Shown in pieces: positions 42,647-53,220 of a stretch of 64,000 bases of DNA. The position numbers and the translations under genes are program-made. Under the pieces are notes generated by a model. The model saw only the letters and a list, made by a program, of their open reading frames with translations. It did not search any database and was not told the DNA's origin. Source of the stretch: Tetradesmus obliquus (taxonomy: Eukaryota; Chlorophyta; Chlorophyceae; Sphaeropleales; Scenedesmaceae); the NCBI GenBank assembly GCA_030272155.1, contig CP126195.1, positions 2,277,001 through 2,341,000 on the forward strand, read 5' to 3'. The stretch's first letter is position 1, and every line of letters starts with the position of its first letter.

Positions 42647-45600
42647 TTGATGTCCAGTGATGATGAGGAGTTGTGCTTCATGCCTGGTGATGCGCCCAGC
42701 TCACCGACGGCTTCGGAGGTTGGCGGTGAGCAGCAGCAAGAGGCGCTGCTGCGCGCGTTGCAACTGCAGCGCGAGGCATATTTGCATCTTCCGCGGCAGC
42801 AGTTTGAACAGCTACAGGCTTTGTTGTTTGAGTATAGTGACGTTTTTGCGGTTGATGATACAGTTCTTGGTTGTGTGCCTGATGAGAAAGGGGTGTTTCA
42901 CTGCATCCCCACTGGTTCTGCTGAGCCGGTGACGCAGCGGCCTTACAAGCTGAGCCATCACGAGTCGCTGTGGCTGCGTGTTGAGTTGAAGCGTTTGGTA
43001 CGGCTTGGGGTGATTCGGCCCAGCAAGTCTGCTTGGATGAGCCCGGTTGTGTTGGTGAAAAAGCCTAATGGGGGCCTGCGTCTGTGTGTGGATCTGCGTG
43101 CACTCAACAAGGCCACTCTGCCAGATCCCTACCCTCTGCCCCGCATCGAGGAGGTGCATGCAGCTATGGGTGGATGTACGTTGTGGTCTCAGATGGATTA
43201 TGTGACGGGGTTTTGGCAGGTGCCAATGAAGGAGGAAGATTGCCATAAGACTGGTTTTACTACTCCTTTTGGCAATTTTGAATTTTGCAGGATGGCCATG
43301 GGCATGATGTCTGCGCCATCTACGTTTCAGCGGCTGATGGATGAGGTTCTGGATAGTGTGAGCGGTGCAAAAACATACATAGATGATACTTTTGTGTTTA
43401 CAGCAACTTTTGAGCAGCAGTTGGCTTCCTTGGCGTGTGTCTTTCGACGTAGCCGAGAGTACAACTTGAAGATGAATCCTATGAAGTGCCGTTTCTGTGT
43501 ACCGGAAGTTGTGTGCCTGGGCCATTTGGTGTCTGCTCGGGGCATTCGGCCTGTTATGGATAAGGTGGCTGCCATCATGGATCTGCCCCGTCCTAATTCG
43601 GTCAAAGGTATGAAAGGTGTTTTGGGCGTTATGGAGCAGTACAGAAAGTACACCAGCGGTTATGCAGCGATGTGTGCGCCGCTGCAGCTAATGACGCGCC
43701 GCAATGTGCCGTATGTTTGGACAGTTGAGGCTGTTGCTGCTTTTGATACGGTGAAGCAGGCGCTGTGCTCTGCGCCAGTGCTTGCACTGCCAGACTGGGC
43801 CCTGTCGTTTATTTTGACAACAGATTGGAGTCGGCTGGCGATTGGGGCAGTTTTGTCACAGGCAAATGCGGCTGGTGAGGAGCATCCTCTTGCGTTTGCT
43901 TCACGTGCGCTCACTGCTGCTGAGCAGAACTATGCTGCTACAGAAGGTGAATGTCTGGCTGTGAAGTGGGCGGTTGATAAATTTCACTACTATCTGCATG
44001 GCAATCGTTTCTTGCTGCGCACAGACCACAAAGCTCTGGAGTGGCTTGACAGCGCGCGTTTCACCAACTCCAAGCTGGAGAGGTGGGCGATGCAGCTGCA
44101 GGCGTATGATTTTTCGGTGCAATATATCAAAGGATCCACCAACTGTGTGGCTGACTACTTGTCACGTCCGCAACCTGGTAGTTCGTGTGTTCTGGAGCAT
44201 GAGGATGGTCGGCAGGAGAGTGTTTCTGCTGGTGCTTTGGTGATTTGCAGCGCTGCGTGGCCTAGCAGTGTTGTGAAGCAGTCGGATTTCGATGCGGTGG
44301 GTTGTGAGGTTTGTCAGGATCCTGGCGGTTTTGATAACATGGCAATCTGCTCTGGGTGCGATCGGTGCTTTCACCTGCGCTGTGTCATGCCACCCATGTC
44401 TACTGTTCCCAGTGGTGACTGCTTTTGCCCTGGATGTGACCCTTGGTTTTCCAATGTTTCTCAGCTGTGCGATCCGGATACAGTGCTGCTGTATGCACCT
44501 GGAGATCCTCACGTGGATGATTTTTTGCTGGCTTATGTGCGCAGTGGTATGGATGATGGTGTGCTACAAGGTTTGAATCGCGGCAGAGTACGCGCCATAC
44601 GGCACAGAGCTACTGCTCTGCGGCCTCACCGCACTTTGCAGGACTGGTTGATGGTGTTACGGCATGTGAAAGGCGCTAATCCTGTGTGGTTGTGCTGCCC
44701 TCCTGTGTCCTACCGCTGGGATCTGGTGCGCAGTATGCATGATGCTTTGGGACATGCTGGGGTCCAGCAGACATGTGCTTATTTGCAACAGCATTTCCAC
44801 TGGCGGGGCTTGCCTGGTGATGTTCGGCTGTTTCTGGCTCAGTGTGATGCGTGTCAGCGCCGTCGGCTGGCACTGCCTGCACCTTTCCCCATGCAGGAGC
44901 CAGTCGTTCGGGGGCCGTTTGAGCATGTGCATATCGACTTGTGTGGCCCTTTCGTGACTCCTTGTGCTGATGTATATGGACGGTTGTATTTGCCTGAAGC
45001 AAAGGAGCAGGTGTTCAAGGCTTGGGTGGTAGTTATGATCGATTACTTTACAAAGGCTGCAGAATTTGCTGTTATTTATGATAAGACAGCTGCTTCGGTT
45101 GCTCGGGCTTTCTACTACAGTTGGATCTGCCGGTACTTCGTGCCCAGCCATGTCACCAGTGACAATGGTACTGAGTTTGAGGTTCAGTTTGGTCATTTGC
45201 TGGCACGTTTGGGCATCAAGCATGTTCAAACGTCAGCTTGTCATCCTGCTGCTAATGGTGTGGCGGAGCGGTTGGTGGGCTCTTTCAAAAGCATGCTGGA
45301 GCGGCATGTGAACTCTCATCCGATTCATTGGGTGCAGAGTGTTCCTGTGATGCGGCAGCAGTACTGGGCTCGTGTACATGCCACCTTGGGCATTTCGCCG
45401 CAGGAGATGGTGTTTGGCAGACAGCCTGTGCCTGTGTTACCTTTGGCACGTGATGTGTTGGCAGTAGCAGCATCTGCTAGAGTGTGGGTTTGGCCTGAGT
45501 TGTTTGAATGTGAGCATCCGGCTTTGCATGCAGCGCAGTTGCGTCAGCAGCTGGCGGCTGTTGATCAGGATGTATTTGTCAGGATAAAGCAGCAGTTTCA

Positions 45601-45889
45601 GCGGAATGCGCGTGCTTGGCCCCTGCGTGGTGCCCGCCGCACTGTTGACAGCTCTGTTACTTTTAATAAAGGCGATCTTGTGCTTGAGGTGGTTTCAGGC
45701 CCTGTTACCAACCTAGGAGATGGTGTGCGGGGGCCTTTCCGTGTGCTGGAAGTGCGTGACAATGGTGTAGTTCTGCTTACGACTGGCAGTACAGGTTTTC
45801 GTGATGCTGCTGCGTTCACGCGGCACATCAGCAATCTGGCCAGGTACCTGGACAAGCGCTCTGTGCGTGCTGCTCTAGCAGCGTCCTGA
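42647..45889 (+). CDS. Ty3/Gypsy Pol polyprotein (RT-RNase H-PHD finger-integrase)
   Basis: 1080 codons, uninterrupted. RT: PYKLSHHESLWLRVELKRLV, MSPVVLVKKPNGGLRLCVDL, catalytic YIDD at 244-247 and CLGHLVSARGI. RNase H from about residue 385: LTTDWSRLAIGAVLSQ, ATEGECLAVKWAV, TDHKALEWLD, NCVADYLSRPQ. At about 553-600 lies a Cys4-His-Cys3 PHD finger (CEVCQDPGGFDNMAICSGCD, CFHLRCVMPP, GDCFCPGCD). The integrase zinc motif (HDALGHAG...CDACQRR, ~697-735) follows, then the D-D-E core: HIDLCGPF, TSDNGTEFE and NGVAERLVG (~871). It ends in an SH3-like C-terminal module without chromodomain. All catalytic residues are intact. The PHD finger could read histone H3 and so guide integration; that is inference. 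Confidence 0.9.
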   Translation: MMSSDDEELCFMPGDAPSSPTASEVGGEQQQEALLRALQLQREAYLHLPRQQFEQLQALLFEYSDVFAVDDTVLGCVPDEKGVFHCIPTGSAEPVTQRPYKLSHHESLWLRVELKRLVRLGVIRPSKSAWMSPVVLVKKPNGGLRLCVDLRALNKATLPDPYPLPRIEEVHAAMGGCTLWSQMDYVTGFWQVPMKEEDCHKTGFTTPFGNFEFCRMAMGMMSAPSTFQRLMDEVLDSVSGAKTYIDDTFVFTATFEQQLASLACVFRRSREYNLKMNPMKCRFCVPEVVCLGHLVSARGIRPVMDKVAAIMDLPRPNSVKGMKGVLGVMEQYRKYTSGYAAMCAPLQLMTRRNVPYVWTVEAVAAFDTVKQALCSAPVLALPDWALSFILTTDWSRLAIGAVLSQANAAGEEHPLAFASRALTAAEQNYAATEGECLAVKWAVDKFHYYLHGNRFLLRTDHKALEWLDSARFTNSKLERWAMQLQAYDFSVQYIKGSTNCVADYLSRPQPGSSCVLEHEDGRQESVSAGALVICSAAWPSSVVKQSDFDAVGCEVCQDPGGFDNMAICSGCDRCFHLRCVMPPMSTVPSGDCFCPGCDPWFSNVSQLCDPDTVLLYAPGDPHVDDFLLAYVRSGMDDGVLQGLNRGRVRAIRHRATALRPHRTLQDWLMVLRHVKGANPVWLCCPPVSYRWDLVRSMHDALGHAGVQQTCAYLQQHFHWRGLPGDVRLFLAQCDACQRRRLALPAPFPMQEPVVRGPFEHVHIDLCGPFVTPCADVYGRLYLPEAKEQVFKAWVVVMIDYFTKAAEFAVIYDKTAASVARAFYYSWICRYFVPSHVTSDNGTEFEVQFGHLLARLGIKHVQTSACHPAANGVAERLVGSFKSMLERHVNSHPIHWVQSVPVMRQQYWARVHATLGISPQEMVFGRQPVPVLPLARDVLAVAASARVWVWPELFECEHPALHAAQLRQQLAAVDQDVFVRIKQQFQRNARAWPLRGARRTVDSSVTFNKGDLVLEVVSGPVTNLGDGVRGPFRVLEVRDNGVVLLTTGSTGFRDAAAFTRHISNLARYLDKRSVRAALAAS

Positions 45890-46644
45890 GTTTGGAGGGC
45901 TGCAGCTTACATGCTCGCAGCGGTGGTAACAAATCCAGTGCTACATAATGTAGTCTGTGATTTGCAGCGCTCTGCTGTTGCTGTGCACTGCTCTGTGGTT
46001 GCTGAACCCTGAGTAACACATGCCATGCTCGGTGCTTGCCTATAGCCAGCACACTCGCAGTGAAACACTGTTGGGTGTTTGTTCGAGTTTCTGCTGTTTT
46101 GAGTGGTGCTTGGTTACTGGCTCATGTGAGTGCGGATTGTTGCCACCGCTGTGCTGCATCTGCATGTCCCTGGTTGGTGTGGCTCTGTGCTTGTTTCGGG
46201 ATTGTTTGTGTTGGCACGCTTTGTTTGCATTGCCTGTCGGTTGTTTGGTGCTAGTGTTGGCTTGTGATGGCTTGCTTGTGCCTCAGTCTTCTCTTTTGGG
46301 AGGGGGTGAAGGTGTAGGCTACACACAGCGCTGACTGATAGACTTCACTGAAGCTTTGTGGTGTGATCTACCACAGCCAGAGTAAGGATGGAAAGGTGTT
46401 GCAGCTTCTGTGTGTACGCCTGCTGTGATAAAAGAGTCAGCCTGAGGCACTGCGCTTCTAGGGTCAGCTGTTATAACAGTAATATGCTGAGTCAGCGTAA
46501 CAGTTACAGCTACAGGTTATGAAATGCCGTGAGTTGGCATGTGTGAAGAAGAGAAAGGAAGTATGTTGCAACGCTGTCAAGCGTGTGCAGACGATGTGGC
46601 CGTCGAATGTCACAAGGTAACAAATCCAGTGCTACAACCTGAGC
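45890..46644. other. 3' region of second Ty3 element, no LTR resolved
   Basis: A polypurine stretch, GGGAGGGGGTGAAGG, at 46297-46311 followed by TGTAGGCTACA could mark a 3' LTR start, but no matching 5' LTR was found. A 21-bp direct repeat (GGTAACAAATCCAGTGCTAC plus A) occurs at 45925-45945 and 46615-46635, 690 bp apart. Confidence 0.35.
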
Positions 46645-47003
46645 TTCTTGATAATAGAGGGTAACTAGCCACACATGCAGCACCAAAGGATCGACAACAC
46701 ATGTCAGCACATCTTTCCACAGCAGCAGCTGCTGGGTGCTGGAATTGCTGCAAGGTGGCTAGTTGCCCTCTTATAAACACATGCTGCTTGATAATAGAGG
46801 GTAAGTAGCCATGCATACAGCAGGGTGAGTAGAAACACATGTCAGCATCTTCCACAGCAGCAGCTGCTGGGTGCTGGAATTGCTGCAAGGTGGCTAGTTG
46901 CCCCCTTATAACACACATGCTGCTTGATATTAGAGGGTAAGTAGCCATGCATACAGCACCAGTAGAAACACATGTCAGCATCTTCCACAGCAGCAGCTGC
47001 TGG
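46645..47003. repeat. Tandem repeat, 136-140 bp period, about 2.6 units
   Basis: Units start near TTGATAATAGAGGGTAA at 46648, 46788 and 46924. They share CACATGTCAGCA, CCACAGCAGCAGCTGCTGG and GGTGGCTAGTTGCCC blocks. Identity between the second and third units is clearly above 90%. No coding signal. Confidence 0.9.
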
Positions 47004-47230
47004 CTGGCATTGTTTTCTGTGAGCACCACTGTGTGCGCAGGGTGGCGCACCATCGTTCAGCACTCGGCTAGCAACCTGCATCATGCAATGAAGCACTTTG
47101 GACACAGGTTGTCCTGCTGGTGTCCGCCTCCAGTGCTGCATGACCAGCTCAGCACACAGTGAACCATGCAGCATGACTCACGCTGCTTTGAGCTGCTGTC
47201 GCCTGCCATGCAGGTGCCCAAGACGCCCAC

Positions 47231-47559
47231 CTGGTGTTGCGCAGTGGCCTCTTGAACATCTGCGCTGCAGCCTTCCTGGAAGCTGCTGATGATAAAGGCC
47301 TCCCATTCTGCCACGCTGCCTGACACGATCAGTTCAAACAGGTCCGTCCCAGTGGCCTTTGCCCTCTCCTTGAGCCTGCGCAGGGCCGCCTGGGCCTCAC
47401 TGTCACCCTCCAGGTACACTGGCACCAGCTGCTGGTTTGACAGGGGGCTTATGGGGAGCCCCAGTGCTCTTGCAAGCGCAAAGAAGCCTGCTGTTGCTTT
47501 CTGCGCAGCGTGCGCTACATCCTGGCTGTCAGCTGCATCTGTTGTGTGCTGTTCCCACA
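47231..47559 (-). CDS. Orphan exon of unknown gene
   Basis: Read on the minus strand, 329 nt lie between an acceptor (CTGCTGCAG) and a donor (CAG|GTGGGC), open throughout. It encodes WEQHTTDAADSQDVAHAAQK, ALGLPISPLSNQQLVPVYLE and DLFELIVSGSVAEWEAFIIS with a coding-like pattern. The frame remains open in both directions but the sequence outside looks non-coding. I do not recognise the family, and no partner exons were identified in either direction. The tandem repeat lies about 230 bp beyond its donor. Confidence 0.45.
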
Positions 47560-48739
47560 CTGCAGCAGCAGCAGAGAAGCAGCAGAGGATATAGGATATT
47601 AAGTGATCGTTCAACAGTTGTTTTAGCATGTATAAGGCTTGCAGCATCTTATTGCATGCAAGGAAATTGCTTGCTGGCTGCATTAGGGTTGTTCCGTGGA
47701 AACTGCAGAGACGCACCCTGGTTTCCAGGCAGATTGACTCTTCGCACCGCCATCAAACTTTCGTTCCGCTTTGCTACTGACTGTGTGGCCACATGGGCTT
47801 CGTCGGGACCTGCACTACTGCTAAAGAGACGCAGGCCACCACGCCGTGCTTTGCTGCGCCCTCAAGAGAATCTACAACACTTCAAAGGTTACTTAAAGCC
47901 ATATTGTGGTCCCAGTACGGTCATGAGTTCACGCTGGCTCGTGGGGCTACTGCTGCTGCTGCTGTTCAGTGTGGCAGCCGCATTGGTCCTACGCGCGTTT
48001 CCATAAGCATACTAAGGCGTTCAGTATATCTTTCAGACACATTGTGAAGAGATCTGCGACAGCCGCAATTGTGGAAGAGTGAGGCTGCACCCCACGTGGG
48101 AACGCTTAAACCCAGAACCATGGAGATGCTACAGGCGCATTCGAGTCTTATCTATTGCAGCAGCTGCAATGGCATGGCAGCCAACGTATGAGTGGTGATG
48201 CATCATCATACGCTGCAGCGCTGCATGCAGAGGCACTGGCACGTAACAAAGGGTTGAACCGAATGTGCACACTGTACATTCTGCGTGTTACACCCTGGCG
48301 TCTGCAGCAACCAGCAGCGCACGAACTCAACTCAACGTTGTTGTTCGAACCCTTCGGGGACTCGTCACAAACATGGGCTACTATTGCTGGTTGCCACCCA
48401 GCAGGCGATGACATGATCACTTTTATGAAGCAGGCACCTGCTTTGGTGGCTGCTTTTGTGCACTGCTGCTATCTGATGCGGTGTCACCCGGACACTGATC
48501 CTGAGGTCCTTCTGTCCTCTCAGGCTGTTGCTCAAGCTATTGATGATGCTGATGAACTTTTTTCTGCGTTTCGTCTGACGGTTTGGACGATGATGAGTTG
48601 TTCTTCGATGTTTCCTCCCCCTATGAGCCTCTCGTTGGCTCCTGACTGGGGTTCCCACTCCTCGTTGAGTGGAGCATGTCATGTAATGTAATGTAATGTA
48701 ATGTCAACTAACAATCGTGTACAAGCACCTTTGTCACCG
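47560..48739. other. Intergenic; weak open frame 48155-48691 (+)
   Basis: A 178-codon frame at 48155-48691 contains plausible segments (DPEVLLSSQAVAQAIDDADE) but no known motif. I cannot tell whether it is a gene, a transposon relic or chance. An AATGT microsatellite (48679-48703) follows it. Confidence 0.3.
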
Positions 48740-48857
48740 TCACCTGCTGGCTGCTGCCATCGAAGCCAGACGCCGCTCAGGCGCCAATTCTTTCGCTGCT
48801 GCCAACAGCTCATCAGCAGTCACACCTCCACCAGCCTCACCACCACCACCACCCCCA

Positions 48858-48889
<32 letters not shown>

Positions 48890-51800
48890 ATCCAACCCCA
48901 GCAGCTGGTGGAGCACCAGATCAGCTGTAGCAGGCCCCAGGCACAGCCCCGAGCCCTCATGCCCTGCTGCTACAGCCACTCCTGGCAGCCCAGGAACTAA
49001 CCCCACTGAGGGCAGCCCACCTACTGCAAAAGGCCTCAGGCCTACTCGGGTTGTTGCCAGCAGCTGCTGCGCTGAGATGCCGGATAGGTGGGGGAGGAAG
49101 CAGCTGGCTCTTTGCATGATGGCGTCTATGATGACGGCGTCAGGCAGCGCCTCCCAGCCGCTGAATTCACGGGAACTTCCTGCAAGCGTGAGGTGTGAAG
49201 ATCAATGTGAGCATTGACACAAATGCATATCAAAATGCGCCCGAGTAAGCAGTCGGCGGGCAGGGCAGACAGGGGAGGTGCAGCAAGATCACGCCTGCAT
49301 GTGCACGCATGTGCTGCAACAGCATTGCCAGAAGCTTGCGGCAGCAGTAGGACTGCCGTTGTACTGGGCACGCCTGTACAAACCCGTGCAACTAGTGAGG
49401 TTTCTATCGTTGTCAGCAACAAGAGCCATGGACTGCCTTGATGCAGTAATACACCATTGCGGCACCTTTGAAGTGCATTGAAAACTTGCCTTTGTTGGTA
49501 GTTCTACTCAGAGAGTAGGTTCGTAACTCCTGTGGTTCCTTACATGCAGCGGGTCAGCCTCACCTATCAGTAGCGTTCCTGATGCACTGGTCGTTGCTGT
49601 GAACGTGATGTGCACTGCTTTGCTGCTGCTGCTGCTGCTGTTTCCAGCAGCTGTGCCATGTGACTGCTCGCTGCTGCTGCTGTAGTGCTGCGTGTAAGAC
49701 AGCTCCATCATGCCTGCAGCCAATCGGCAAGCGTGAAAAGCAGGTGACGGCTCATCAGTGCTCAACGCGGCGTATACATTCAAATAAGTATAGCGAGATG
49801 GGGGCACATCCATATCTTGACACTTCACAAGCAGATCAAGCTGCAGGGATCTCAAGCAGCGGGTTGCTGCATTCCGCAACATACTAAGGCCACAGCAGTG
49901 GCTGTAGTTGACTAAGCAGACCAAAAATCCCACCCCATGCCTAATCATTGTTGCACCCACATGCACAAGGCACTTTCTGACAAGGGCAACACATGTCAAG
50001 CAGGTGACAGGATGCGTCAGCCCCTCCTTTGCTGTGCAGCAGCTGCCGCACGTTCATGTAGGCCAAGCTGGACATAAAACACCACTGGAACTCACCAGTG
50101 TGTATGCGCGGCACGCCAGCTGGCGGCAGCATCTCCAGCAGGTGGCCTCTCCCGCACTGTGAGTGCTGCCACACCACCAAGCATGCAGTGCTATCTGCTA
50201 CCACCACTGGCGCTCACCGGTGTGTATGCGCGGCATGCCAGCTGGCGGCTGCATCTCCAGCAGGTGACCCCTCCTGCAGCAGCTGCTGCCAAACCACCAA
50301 GCATGCAGTGCTATCTGCAACTACCTCTGGCGCTCACCGGTGTGTATGCGAGGCATGCCAGCTGGCGGCTGCATCTCCAGCAGGTGACCTCTCCTGGGCT
50401 GCAGCAGCTGCTGCCAGCCCTGCTGCCCAGTGGCGGCTGCCAGCAGCTGCCCACTCCACACACCAGCAGCCACCACCACTCCCTGCCGAGCTCGGACTCT
50501 GCACAACAGTGTTGCACGAGCAGCATCGCAACGTTTGGCAGCTGTATCTGAGCAGCACCGCTGGCTGCTGACAGTTGCCCCACATGGCTGTACATGTTGC
50601 CTGACAGCTGTGGTTGTATAAGTTGCCTGAAAGCTGCTTGCTTAATGCCTAGGCTGTGCATGTCACTGCGGCTGACAAAGCATCTGGCGGTGTTGCTGCT
50701 CACAACTGGCCTGCATCGCCTGCTGCTGCTGGATTGTGGCTACTATGTTCGCGCAAGCCAATTAACGGCGGCAGCAAAACGCCAGCGCTTGGACGCTAGA
50801 AGTTGCCTGCCCTGCCGTCCCCAGCGCTCAGCCTGAACACACACTCCTCTCCTCGTACCTGCGTTTATGTGTTGTTACCTCCACGCCTGCCCCATCACCC
50901 AAGGGCTGCAAGCCCACCACAGGCTCCTGCAGCCCAAGCAGCAGCTGGCTGGTCTGGCCAGCACTGCCCCCTGCTGCTGCTGCTGCCAGTTGCTGGCAAT
51001 CCTCCAGCATGGCAAATGCTGTCTGCTTGCCATTCTGTGTAGCGCCAAAGCGCAATGTGGTGCACAGTGCAGCAGCAGCAGCAAGCGTTAGGCTGTTGAC
51101 ATGTGTCTGCCCAACAAGTAGAGTACAGGGTGGCAATCAGCACTGGAATTCCCCAGGCATGTCAGTCACGCATCAACACATCCGCGCAAAGCCACCAGTT
51201 CTGCAGGCATGCAAGGCGCTTAGAAATGCACCCAACAAATGCAACACCAGTACTTCAAAGCATCCTGAGCGCCATCGTCAACTCAGACGCGCCGCCAGCT
51301 AACGCCACTGCCCCATGCTTCGCCGCGCAAGCCAACCAACTTTGAACAAGGCAGCAACATGATCAACAGCATGTTGGCGCCAAACAACCACAGCTGGCAC
51401 CGGCAGCATCAGCGGCAGCAGCACTCACGATCTGTGCGTCACTCTTCACCAGCAGCCCGTGCGAGCCTGTCGGCAGCTTCAGGGCAGGCTCAGCCATCTT
51501 GAGCTCCCGGGGACTCAGCAGCACCACGCCAGGCACGCCCTGCTGCTGCAGCATGGCTGCACGCGCCTGCAGCTGCACCATTTCATCTGCTGATGTGGCA
51601 AGCAGCAGGCTGCCATTTTCCTGCAAGCAGCAGCAGCAGCAGCAGCAGCAGCAGTGCGTGTGGCTCGTTGGCAGCGCTTTGTGGGCTGATTAACACAGGC
51701 CCATGGTGACCGACTCGTGCTTGGCATGCATGCAGAGTGTGAGGTGCAGCACAGATGCAAGGAACTCCTCAGCACTCTTTAGCCAGCTATTGCAGTGTAC

Positions 51801-52848
51801 CACCTGCTGCTGCCAACCTGGCTGAAGAAAAACATACATAACATACATAACGACCCCTCACCTGCCACTCCATGGCTGTGCCCAGCTCGCTGCTGCCTGC
51901 TGCTGCTGCCAGCTGCTGCCACATGGCCTTGCTGCGCCTGGCCAGGGGCCAGCTGGGGCTGGCTGGGTCGCGGTGCGCCAGCCAGATGTAACCCTGCCCT
52001 GCAGCAGAACAGCATCAGGCAGTGCATTCTGTTACAACATCAACATTAGTACCAGACAGCAGAACAGACACAACAGGCACAGCCAACTGGGGCTTGCAGG
52101 ATTGCGGTGCGCCAGCCAGATGTAGCCCTGGCCTGCAACACAGCAGAACAGCACCAGGCAGTGCATCAACATGAGCACCAGACAGCACAACAGGCACAAC
52201 AGGCACAGCTTGCAGGATTGCGGTGAGCCAGCCAGATGTAGCCTTAATTCTATGTGCGGCTTCTGCTGGCAGGCTTCTGCTGGCAGGCTTCTGCTGGCAG
52301 GCTTCTGCTGGCAGGCTTCTGCTGGCAGGCTTCTGCTGGCAGGCTTAGCCCAACATGGCATTAGGTACTACCTCACTAGTAGTATCGCACCTGCACCAGT
52401 GGCCCCAGCACATGGCTGCTTTGCATCCAGCAGCGCCACAGACAGCTGCGTGTCCTGCAGCAGCTTACGAGCGACACACAGGCCTGCATAACAAACACAC
52501 CAGGTGCTGCTGAGCCTGCTGCGTTATTCAGCGCCCGGGCATGAGTGCTGTGCCTGCAGCTCATGCTATGCCTGCAAGCTGCAGCAACTCAGCAGGCAGA
52601 GGCCAGCTAAGACACGAACGAATGCTGCAGGAGCATGCTGATGGTGAAGCAAACTGTGTCTCACCTATGATTCCTGAGCCAATGACTGCTACATCCACTG
52701 TGTCCTGTGCACTGCTGCTGCCTGCTGCTGCCACAATGCATGCGGATCTTCTGCTGCTGGAATGACTGACAAACAATGTTGAAGGAAAGGTACAGCACCT
52801 CCCGCCATAGTGTGGGCGGGGAGGCGGCCTGGTGTGCAGTGCATGCAT
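48740..52848 (-). CDS. FAD-dependent oxidoreductase, DAO (glycine/D-amino-acid oxidase) family
   Basis: Exons, minus strand: 52848-52665, 52483-52391, 51998-51862, 51620-51429, 51034-50879, 50560-50338, 49713-49564, 49179-48740. Sum 1575 nt = 524 aa, all in phase. The start of the 50560 exon is the least sure. The first ~45 residues are rich in Ser, Arg and Ala, a probable plastid or mitochondrial targeting peptide. VDVAVIGSGIIGL holds the FAD-binding GxGxxG at 57-62, and GATGAGQGYIWLAHRDP the second DAO motif. QGVVVAAGVWSG and RGHLLEMQPPAGMP are typical of the family. VGLRPFAVGGLPSVG (424-438) and AAGHEGSGLCLGPAT (449-463) close the FAD site. The family oxidises amines with FAD; the substrate cannot be told. 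Confidence 0.88.
50092..50387 (-). repeat. Three tandem copies of an exon end in the FAD oxidoreductase gene
   Basis: A 120-bp unit occurs at about 50333-50387 (the real exon end), 50213-50267 and 50092-50145 plus spacers. Each carries HLLEMQPPAG..PRIHTG followed by a GTGAGY-type splice donor. The two extra copies lie in the following intron, and all three donors remain intact. Confidence 0.9.
51960..52245 (-). repeat. Three copies of an exon start in the FAD oxidoreductase gene
   Basis: The start of the 51998-51862 exon (GQGYIWLAHRDPASPSW) is copied twice upstream in the intron, near 52136-52080 and 52245-52205, as GYIWLAHRNPAS. Intervening sequence with CAGACAGCAGAACAG words is repeated as well. 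The copies are shorter with distance from the real exon. Confidence 0.85.
52258..52346. repeat. 14-bp minisatellite
   Basis: About 6.4 perfect units of GCTTCTGCTGGCAG in the same intron, directly next to the outermost copy of the duplicated exon start. Confidence 0.95.
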
Positions 52849-53220
52849 AGCAATCGAAAATGGGAGCAGTACAAGTCCAGGGACAACGTGTTGAGGTGTA
52901 GCGCACGATAGCGGGGTGAATCAAAAGCATAAATCAAATTGATAATACAGTACAGAGGTATTGCTGATGCTGATCACCCGCAACACCGTAGCTTGCCTGC
53001 AAGCGGTGTGCTTGGTTATCTGGGACTTTGACGGACGCGAACGATCAACACGGCACACGCATGTTCACAGGAGTCCCATCATCACGTTCAGTTGATTCTC
53101 TTCAGTGAAACGTTTACTGCCACCCACAGTAGTGTCTGCAGCGGAGTTCACCAAGAGATTTGGCAGTCACCTGCAACTTGCCGTGCTGAGTTTCACTCAC
53201 AACCATTGAAAAAAGGCTCC
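52849..53220. other. Short divergent intergenic region
   Basis: 372 bp between the start of the minus-strand FAD oxidoreductase gene and the likely start of the plus-strand PAM68-like gene. It presumably holds both promoters. No TATA box or other element is clear. Confidence 0.4.

Noticed and set aside
46297-46500. 3' LTR of the second Ty3 element starting TGTAGGCTACA
   Set aside because: No matching 5' copy or target duplication could be found, so it is kept only as a note.
51700-51790. Extra exon in the FAD oxidoreductase gene (KSAEEFLASVLHLTLCMHAK)
   Set aside because: The flanking exons already join in phase and the family needs no insertion here; this stretch runs into a stop.
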